Assembly: GCF_041675725.1 (NCBI RefSeq)
Contig: NZ_JBAYTI010000029.1
Span: 1 to 38,802, forward strand
Source of the DNA: Castellaniella sp041675725
GTDB taxonomy: Bacteria; Pseudomonadota; Gammaproteobacteria; Burkholderiales; Burkholderiaceae_B
Direction of reading: 5' to 3'
DNA: 38,802 nt
In this document: positions 33,175 to 38,802 of the stretch, one piece after another
Numbering within the stretch: the first letter of the stretch is position 1
Layout of the letters: the number at the start of each line of letters is the position of its first letter
The notes under the pieces: generated by a model
Told to the model about the DNA's origin: nothing
Database searches by the model: none
What the model saw: the letters and a program-made list of their open reading frames with translations, nothing else
Made by a program: the position numbers and the translations under genes

Positions 33175-35760
33175 TCAGGCGCTGACGGTGTCGGCGGCCG
33201 TCGTGTAGTCTTCGATGCGGTCGAAGTTCATGTAGCGGTAGATGGATTCGCTGTCAGTGGCCAGCAGGCCCATGTGCTCGAGATACTCTGCCTGGGTCGG
33301 GATGCGGCCCAGGCGCGAGCAGATGGCCGCCAGTTCGGCCGACCCCAGGAACACATTGGCGTTCTTGCCCAACCGGTTCGGGAAATTGCGCGTGCTGGTG
33401 GAGAACACTGTGGCTCCCTCGCGCACCTGCGCCTGGTTGCCCATGCACAGAGAGCAGCCCGGCATTTCCATGCGCGCCCCAGCTGTGCCGAACGTGCCAT
33501 AGTGGCCTTCTTTGGTGAGTTCGCCCGCATCCATCTTGGTGGGTGGAGCCACCCACAGCTTCGAGGGCAGATCGCGCTGCCCCTGCAGCAGCGTGGCAGC
33601 TGCCCGGAAATGGCCGATGTTGGTCATGCAGCTGCCGATGAAGACCTCGTCGATCGGGGTGCCGGCGACGTCCGACAGCGTCTTCACGTCGTCGGGGTCG
33701 TTCGGGCAGGCCACGATGGGTTCGGTGATGTCGGCCAGGTCGATCTCGATGACGGCCGCGTAGTCGGCGTCGGCATCCGGCGCCAGCAGTTGCGGATCAT
33801 CCAGCCAGGCCTGCATGTTTCTGATGCGCCGCGACAGCGTGCGCGCATCTTCGTAACCGTTGGCGATCATCCATTTGAGCAGCGTGATATTGCTGTTCAG
33901 GTATTCGATGATGGGTTCCTTGTTCAGGCGCACCGTGCAGGCGGCGGCCGACCGTTCGGCCGAAGCGTCGGACAGTTCGAAGGCCTGTTCCACCTTCAGG
34001 TCGGGCAGCCCTTCGATTTCCAGGATGCGCCCGGAAAACACATTTTTCTTGCCCTTTTTCTCGACGGTGAGCAGGCCGGCGCGGATGGCGTACAAGGGGA
34101 TGGCGTTGACCAGGTCGCGCAGCGTGACGCCGGGCTGCAGGGTGCCCTTGAATCGCACCAGGACCGATTCCGGCATGTCCAGCGGCATGACGCCGGTGGC
34201 GGCGGCAAACGCCACCAGGCCCGAACCGGCTGGAAAGCTGATGCCGATCGGAAAGCGGGTGTGTGAATCCCCCCCGGTGCCCACCGTATCGGGCAGCAAC
34301 ATGCGATTCAGCCAGGAGTGGATGATCCCGTCGCCGGGGCGCAGCGACACACCACCCCGGGTGCTGATGAAGGCGGGCAGCTCGTGGTGCATCTTGACGT
34401 CTACGGGCTTGGGGTAGGCCGCGGTGTGGCAGAACGACTGCATCACAAGATCCGCTGAAAAGCCCACACAGGCCAGATCCTTGAGTTCATCGCGCGTCAT
34501 GGGCCCCGTGGTGTCCTGGCTGCCGACCGAGGTCATGCGGGGTTCGCAGTAGGTGCCGGGACGCACGCCCTGGCCTTCGGGCAGCCCACAGGCCCGCCCC
34601 ACCATCTTCTGTGCCAGCGTATAGCCTTTGCCAGTGTCCGCGGGGGCTTCGGGGTGGCGAAACAACGTGGCCGGTGCCAGGCCCAGCGCCGTGCGTGCGC
34701 GTGCCGTCAGGCCGCGCCCGATGATGAGCGGGATGCGGCCGCCCGCGCGTACTTCGTCGAGCAGCACGTCCGATTTCAGGGCGAAGCGGGCGATGACGGC
34801 GCCGTTCTTGAGCACAGTGCCGTCGTAGGGGCGCAGTTCGATCGTGTCGCCCATGTGCATGCCCGAAACATCCAGTTCAATGGGCAGGGCGCCTGAATCT
34901 TCCATCGTGTTGTAGAAGATGGGCGCGATCTTGCCGCCCAGGCACACGCCGCCATAGCGCTTGTTGGGCACAAAAGGGATGTCTTCGCCGGTATGCCAGA
35001 TCACCGAATTGGTGGCGGACTTGCGTGACGAGCCAGTGCCCACCACGTCGCCCACGTAGGCCACCAAGTGCCCGCGCGCCTTGAGCGCGTTGATGAGCTT
35101 GATCGGGCCGACCTGGCCCGGGGCGTCGGGCTCGATGCCGTCGCGGGGGTTCTTCAGCATGGCCAGGGCGTGCAGCGGGATGTCGGGCCGGCTCCAGGCA
35201 TCGGGTGCCGGCGAGAGATCGTCGGTATTGGTTTCACCGGTCACCTTGAATACGGTGAGGGTCAGGCTCTCCGGGACCTCGGGCCGGCTGGTGAACCATT
35301 CGGCCTCGGCCCAGCTTTGCAGTACCTCGCGGGCGAGGGCATTGCCCGCCTGGGCCTTTTCTTCGATGTCATGAAAGGCATCGAAGACCAGCAGGGTTTT
35401 TTTCAGGCCTTCGGCGGCGGTGGCCCCGACGTCGGGGTTGTCCAGCAGTTCGATCAGGGCGCCGATGTTGAAGCCGCCCAGCATCGTGCCCAGCAGCTCG
35501 GTGGCGTGCCGGGCATCGATCAGCGGGCAGGTTTCCTGGCCGTGGGCCAGCGCCGCCAGATAAGACGCCTTGACCTGTGCGGCGTCGTCCACCCCCGCCG
35601 GCACGCGGTGGGTGAAGAGCTCCAGCAAGAAGGCTTCTTCGCCGGCGGGCGGGTTTTTCAGCAGGTCGATCAGGTCCGAGGTTTGGCGGGCGGTCAGGGG
35701 AAGCGGGGGAATGCCGATGGCGGCGCGGGCCGCCGCTTCGAGACGATAGGAATCAAGCAT
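33175..35760 (-). CDS. acnB: Aconitate hydratase B / 2-methylisocitrate dehydratase
   Basis: 861-residue [4Fe-4S] enzyme of the citric acid cycle that interconverts citrate and isocitrate and also completes the 2-methylcitrate cycle by hydrating 2-methylaconitate. The AcnB domain order (N-terminal HEAT-like domain first) is seen from LDSYRLEAAARAA. Cluster cysteines lie in IGSCMTNIGHFR and GCSLCMGNQAQ. The start at 35760 gives the usual AcnB N-terminus; the 12 extra upstream codons run into the promoter. The neighbourhood of prpD and prpC fits a propionate-catabolism role in addition to the TCA cycle. A promoter with an abutting inverted repeat lies 35 bases upstream. Confidence 0.97.
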   Translation of the reverse strand: MLDSYRLEAAARAAIGIPPLPLTARQTSDLIDLLKNPPAGEEAFLLELFTHRVPAGVDDAAQVKASYLAALAHGQETCPLIDARHATELLGTMLGGFNIGALIELLDNPDVGATAAEGLKKTLLVFDAFHDIEEKAQAGNALAREVLQSWAEAEWFTSRPEVPESLTLTVFKVTGETNTDDLSPAPDAWSRPDIPLHALAMLKNPRDGIEPDAPGQVGPIKLINALKARGHLVAYVGDVVGTGSSRKSATNSVIWHTGEDIPFVPNKRYGGVCLGGKIAPIFYNTMEDSGALPIELDVSGMHMGDTIELRPYDGTVLKNGAVIARFALKSDVLLDEVRAGGRIPLIIGRGLTARARTALGLAPATLFRHPEAPADTGKGYTLAQKMVGRACGLPEGQGVRPGTYCEPRMTSVGSQDTTGPMTRDELKDLACVGFSADLVMQSFCHTAAYPKPVDVKMHHELPAFISTRGGVSLRPGDGIIHSWLNRMLLPDTVGTGGDSHTRFPIGISFPAGSGLVAFAAATGVMPLDMPESVLVRFKGTLQPGVTLRDLVNAIPLYAIRAGLLTVEKKGKKNVFSGRILEIEGLPDLKVEQAFELSDASAERSAAACTVRLNKEPIIEYLNSNITLLKWMIANGYEDARTLSRRIRNMQAWLDDPQLLAPDADADYAAVIEIDLADITEPIVACPNDPDDVKTLSDVAGTPIDEVFIGSCMTNIGHFRAAATLLQGQRDLPSKLWVAPPTKMDAGELTKEGHYGTFGTAGARMEMPGCSLCMGNQAQVREGATVFSTSTRNFPNRLGKNANVFLGSAELAAICSRLGRIPTQAEYLEHMGLLATDSESIYRYMNFDRIEDYTTAADTVSA

Positions 35761-35794
35761 GGAGGGCCTTGTGGCAGGTTGTCGAATCGGCGCC

Positions 35795-35823
35795 ATTTTA
35801 GGGCAAGCCGGTCAAACAGGCAA
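35795..35823 (-). promoter_or_regulatory. acnB promoter
   Basis: On the minus strand TTGCCT (35818-35823), 17 bases, TAAAAT (35795-35800). The expected start near 35788 gives a leader of about 28 bases. Upstream it touches the inverted repeat at 35824-35848. Confidence 0.6.
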
Positions 35824-35848
35824 CAGTCTTATATAAGATATAAGACTG
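35824..35848. promoter_or_regulatory. 25-bp inverted repeat, probable operator at acnB
   Basis: Perfect 11-base arms CAGTCTTATAT and ATATAAGACTG around AAG. Inside it the 12-base palindrome TCTTATATAAGA overlaps the left arm. The element directly abuts the acnB -35. The sequence style resembles operators of dimeric GntR-type regulators, but the regulator is not in this window (inference). Confidence 0.65.
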
Positions 35849-35922
35849 GCCGTCGCGCCCACGGCGCACCCGTCCCACAGCCGGCAATCGGTCTGTGGGA
35901 TGCGCGCGCGAAGCGGGGGCAA

Positions 35923-36225
35923 TCAGGAGGCGAGCAGATCCTGGTATTCGGGGTGCCGACGCATGTACGCCGCCACATATGAACAGGTGGGGCGCACCTT
36001 CCAGCCTTTGGCGCGTGCGGTCTCGAGCCCCTCGTGCACCAGGTCGGCCGCCACGCCGCGCCCGCCGACGGCGGGCGGGACTTCGGTGTGGTGGAATATG
36101 GCCACCCCGTCGTGCAGCACGTATTCGAGCACGCAGACGTGACCGTCTTCCAGGTGGACGAAGCGCTGGGCCGCTGGCTCGTGCGTGACGGCCCGTGCCG
36201 TCGGGGGCGTGGGTTCAGATGACAT
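35923..36225 (-). CDS. Small GNAT-type N-acetyltransferase (YjdJ/COG2388-like)
   Basis: 100 residues, the minimal Gcn5-related acetyltransferase type. Seen: HLEDGHVCVLEYVLHDG, then HTEVPPAVGGRGVA as the acetyl-CoA-binding loop (Q/RxxGxG/A form), and the family C-terminus PTCSYVAAYMRRHPEY. The start at 36225 lies 11 bases inside the end of prpD, so the two are translationally coupled; the longer open frame upstream is a prpD shadow. The substrate is unknown. It lies between prpD and acnB without an obvious catabolic role. Confidence 0.85.
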   Translation of the reverse strand: MSSEPTPPTARAVTHEPAAQRFVHLEDGHVCVLEYVLHDGVAIFHHTEVPPAVGGRGVAADLVHEGLETARAKGWKVRPTCSYVAAYMRRHPEYQDLLAS

Positions 36226-37666
36226 ACAGATCCACGTACTCTTGCACCGGCATGGCCTCGAGCCTGGCCTGGTCGAGCGAGACGTCCAGGATGCGCTGTT
36301 GTTGGCGTTCGGGGAACTGGCGCGCCAGATTCGTGCGGAACTTGGCCTCGAGCAGGGGGATGCCTTCGGCGCGGCGTCGCTTGTGGCCGATCGGGTATTC
36401 ACAGACGATTTCATCGAGCTGGGTGCCGTCGTTGAATTCCACGGTCAGTGCGTTGGCGATCGAGCGCTTTTCGGGATCGTGGTAGTCGCGCGTGAACGCG
36501 GGATCTTCCACGCAGACCATTTTGTCGCGCAGGATATCGATACGCGGATCGGCGGCGATGCTGTCTTCGTAGTCGGCAGCTGTGAGGCGGCCAAACAGGA
36601 TGGGCACGGCCACCATGTACTGGATGCAGTGGTCGCGGTCGGCCGGGTTGTGCAGCGGGCCTTTCTTGTCGATGATGCGGATGCAGGCCTCGTGGGTGCG
36701 GATGGTGATCTTCTTGATGTCCTCGGCCGTCTTGCCCACGGTTTTGAGTTGCTCGTGGATCTGCATGGCCACTTCGACCGCAGTCTGTGAGTGGAACTCG
36801 GCCGGGAACGAGATCTTGAAGAGCACGTTTTCCATGACGTACGTGCCGTACGGGCGCTGGAACTTGAACGGCTGGCCCTTGAAGAGTACATCGTAGAAGC
36901 CCCAGGTGGGGGCGGTGAGTACCGATGGGTAGCCCATTTCGCCGGTGCGCGCGATGAGCGCCAGGCGCACGGCGCGGCTGGTGGCGTCGCCCGCTGCCCA
37001 GGACTTGCGGCTGCCCGTGTTCGGGGCATGGCGGTACGTGCGCAGGCTTTGGCCATCGACCCAGGCCAGCGAGACCGCGTTGATGATTTCGTCGCGCGAC
37101 AGGCCCAGCATCTGGGCCACGACCGCCGTGGATGCGATCTTGACCAGCACGACGTGGTCGAGCCCCACTTTGTTGAACGAGTTCTCGAGCGCGATGCAGC
37201 CCTGGATCTCGTGGGCCTTGATCATGGCCTCGAGGACGTCGCGCATGGTCAGGGGCGCCTTGCCCGCGGCCACGGCCGTGCGTGAGAGCCAGTCGGCCAC
37301 GGCCAGGATACCGCCGAGGTTGTCGGACGGATGGCCCCATTCGGCCGCCAGCCAGGTGTCGTTGAAGTCCAGCCAGCGGATCATGGCGCCGATGTTGAAC
37401 GCGGCCTGCACCGGGTCGAGCTGAAACTGGGTGCCGGGTACTTTGGCACCGTTGGGGACTTGCGTGCCGGGCACGATAGGGCCCAGCAGTTTGCGGCAGG
37501 CGGGATATTCGAGCGCCTCGAGCCCGCAGCCCAGGGTGTCGATGAGGCAGTTGCGCGCGGTCTCCAGCGCCAGGGCGCTGTCGATCCGGTAGTCGAGCAC
37601 GTAGTCGACGATATCCACCAGGACCTGGTCAGGCTGGGGGCGGACGTTGGAAATAGTCGCAGACAT
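36215..37666 (-). CDS. prpD: 2-methylcitrate dehydratase
   Basis: 483 residues, the same length as E. coli PrpD, of the MmgE/PrpD family. It dehydrates 2-methylcitrate to 2-methylaconitate in the propionate-degrading methylcitrate cycle. Typical segments: DTLGCGLEALEYPACRKLLG, MIRWLDFNDTWLAAEWGHPSDN split around residues 95-116, and GDATSRAVRLALIA. A ribosome-binding site AAAGGA precedes the ATG. It follows prpC by 25 bases. PrpD supplies one product stereoisomer; acnB downstream can do the next hydration. Confidence 0.96.
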   Translation of the reverse strand: MSATISNVRPQPDQVLVDIVDYVLDYRIDSALALETARNCLIDTLGCGLEALEYPACRKLLGPIVPGTQVPNGAKVPGTQFQLDPVQAAFNIGAMIRWLDFNDTWLAAEWGHPSDNLGGILAVADWLSRTAVAAGKAPLTMRDVLEAMIKAHEIQGCIALENSFNKVGLDHVVLVKIASTAVVAQMLGLSRDEIINAVSLAWVDGQSLRTYRHAPNTGSRKSWAAGDATSRAVRLALIARTGEMGYPSVLTAPTWGFYDVLFKGQPFKFQRPYGTYVMENVLFKISFPAEFHSQTAVEVAMQIHEQLKTVGKTAEDIKKITIRTHEACIRIIDKKGPLHNPADRDHCIQYMVAVPILFGRLTAADYEDSIAADPRIDILRDKMVCVEDPAFTRDYHDPEKRSIANALTVEFNDGTQLDEIVCEYPIGHKRRRAEGIPLLEAKFRTNLARQFPERQQQRILDVSLDQARLEAMPVQEYVDLYVI

Positions 37667-37691
37667 AAGGTTTCCTTTGAAGAGTTGCGGC

Positions 37692-38802
37692 TTATTTGCG
37701 TTTCGCCAGCGGGATGAATTTGAGATCTTCGGGACCCACGTAATTGGCCGTGGGGCGAATGATCTTGTTGTCGACGCGCTGCTCGAGGATGTGCGCCGAC
37801 CAGCCGGTGGTGCGGGCGATCACGAACAGGGGCGTGAACATGGCGGTGGGAACCCCCATCATGTGGTAGGACACGGCCGAGAACCAGTCTAGATTGGGGA
37901 ACATTTTCTTGATGTCCCACATCACGGTTTCAAGGCGTTCGGCGATGTCGAACATCTTGGTGGAGCCCGCCTGCTTGGACAGCCGCTTGGACACGGCCTT
38001 GATGACCTGGTTGCGCGGGTCGGACACGGTGTAGACCGGATGGCCGAAGCCGATGATGACTTCCTTGGCTTCGACGCGCCTGCGGATGTCCGCTTCGGCT
38101 TCGTCGGCGTTGTCGTAGCGTTTCTGGATTTCGAACGCGACTTCGTTGGCGCCGCCATGCTTGGGACCGCGCAGGGCGCCGATGGCGCCGCAGACGGCCG
38201 AATACATGTCGGAACCCGTGCCGGCGACGACCCGACCTGCGAAGGTGGAGGCATTGAATTCATGTTCGGCATACAGAATGAGCGAGGTGTGCATCGCGCG
38301 GACCCACTCGTCGCTGGGCGCCTCGCCGTGCAGCAGATGCAGAAAGTGTCCGCCGATGCTGTCGTCGTCGGTCTCCACCTGGATCACGCGGCCATTATGG
38401 CTGTAGTGGTACCAGTACAGCAGCGCCGACCCCAGGCTGGCTATCAGCCGATCGGCGATGTCGCGCGCGTCGGGCGGGTTGTGGTCGTCTTTTTCGGGCA
38501 GCACGCAGCCCAGGGTCGACACCGCCGTGCGCATCACGTCCATCGGGTGGCTGGCGGCCGGCAGGGACTCGAGCACGGCCTGCACCTGCAGGGGCAGGCC
38601 GCGCAGGCGGCGCAGCTTTTCCTTGTACGCGGCGAGTTCTGCTTTGTTGGGCAGCTTGCCATGGATGAGCAAGTGGGCGATTTCTTCGAATTCGCAGGTT
38701 TCCGCGATGTCGAGGATGTCGTAGCCCCGGTAATGCAGGTCATTGCCGCTGCGGCCCACGGTGCACAGGGCCGTGTTGCCGGCGGCGACCCCCGAGAGGG
38801 CA
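37692..38802 (-). CDS. prpC: 2-methylcitrate synthase, 5' partial
   Basis: Citrate-synthase-family enzyme that condenses propionyl-CoA with oxaloacetate. The frame runs through the right edge of the window (ALSGVAAGNTALCTVGRSG at the edge), so the GTG at 38759 is internal and about 15-20 N-terminal residues are missing. Active-site regions seen: LYAEHEFNASTFAGRVVAGTGSDMYSA within the central part (His in EHE), GALRGPKHGGANEVA, and GFGHPVYTVSDPRN. The C-terminus has MFTPLFVIARTTGWSAHILEQR. It heads the prpC-prpD cluster here; prpB is expected outside the window. Confidence 0.96.
   Translation of the reverse strand, partial: ALSGVAAGNTALCTVGRSGNDLHYRGYDILDIAETCEFEEIAHLLIHGKLPNKAELAAYKEKLRRLRGLPLQVQAVLESLPAASHPMDVMRTAVSTLGCVLPEKDDHNPPDARDIADRLIASLGSALLYWYHYSHNGRVIQVETDDDSIGGHFLHLLHGEAPSDEWVRAMHTSLILYAEHEFNASTFAGRVVAGTGSDMYSAVCGAIGALRGPKHGGANEVAFEIQKRYDNADEAEADIRRRVEAKEVIIGFGHPVYTVSDPRNQVIKAVSKRLSKQAGSTKMFDIAERLETVMWDIKKMFPNLDWFSAVSYHMMGVPTAMFTPLFVIARTTGWSAHILEQRVDNKIIRPTANYVGPEDLKFIPLAKRK

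Overview
The window looks like the chromosome of a high-GC denitrifying betaproteobacterium, most likely of the family Alcaligenaceae (Bordetella, Achromobacter, Castellaniella or Pusillimonas relatives). The evidence is a clade I nos operon, an EarP/Arg32-type elongation factor P, a DUF2863 gene (mainly betaproteobacterial) and the prpC-prpD-acnB order. The genus is an inference. Two genes are cut by the window: a 2-hydroxyacid dehydrogenase at the left edge and prpC at the right edge.

Region 1 (1-9.1 kb) is a solute-uptake and catabolism locus. A D-2-hydroxyacid dehydrogenase and a MurR/RpiR-type regulator on the plus strand converge on a five-gene minus-strand ABC cassette. In transcription order it reads: permease, periplasmic binding protein, a permease fused to a strictosidine-synthase/SMP-30-like beta-propeller, a free-standing propeller paralogue, and a tandem ATPase. 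The fusion and its ligand-poor paralogue are the most unusual items in the window. A perfect 20-bp palindrome lies upstream of the cassette.

Region 2 (9.4-16.5 kb) is a type I restriction-modification locus: hsdM, hsdS, a decayed HigA-like antitoxin, and hsdR. A 65-codon unknown gene and tRNA-Arg(ACG) with its own terminator follow. hsdS is clearly AT-richer than its neighbours, and the tRNA 3' end faces the island.

Region 3 (16.5-25.5 kb) is the nitrous oxide reductase operon nosRZDFYLX, read on the minus strand. nosD to nosX are chained by four-base ATGA overlaps, and an FNR/DNR-type box is placed as for a class II promoter ahead of nosR.

Region 4 (25.5-30.1 kb) holds a purine and alkylation group: adenine deaminase and 3-methyladenine glycosylase on the minus strand, with divergent aidB, a secreted thermonuclease-like protein and a DUF1178 protein on the plus strand.

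Region 5 (30.1-33.1 kb) is DUF2863-earP-efp, coupling elongation factor P to its arginine rhamnosyltransferase.

Region 6 (33.1 kb to the end) carries prpC, prpD, a small GNAT acetyltransferase and acnB, enough for most of the 2-methylcitrate cycle. A strong inverted repeat abuts the acnB promoter.
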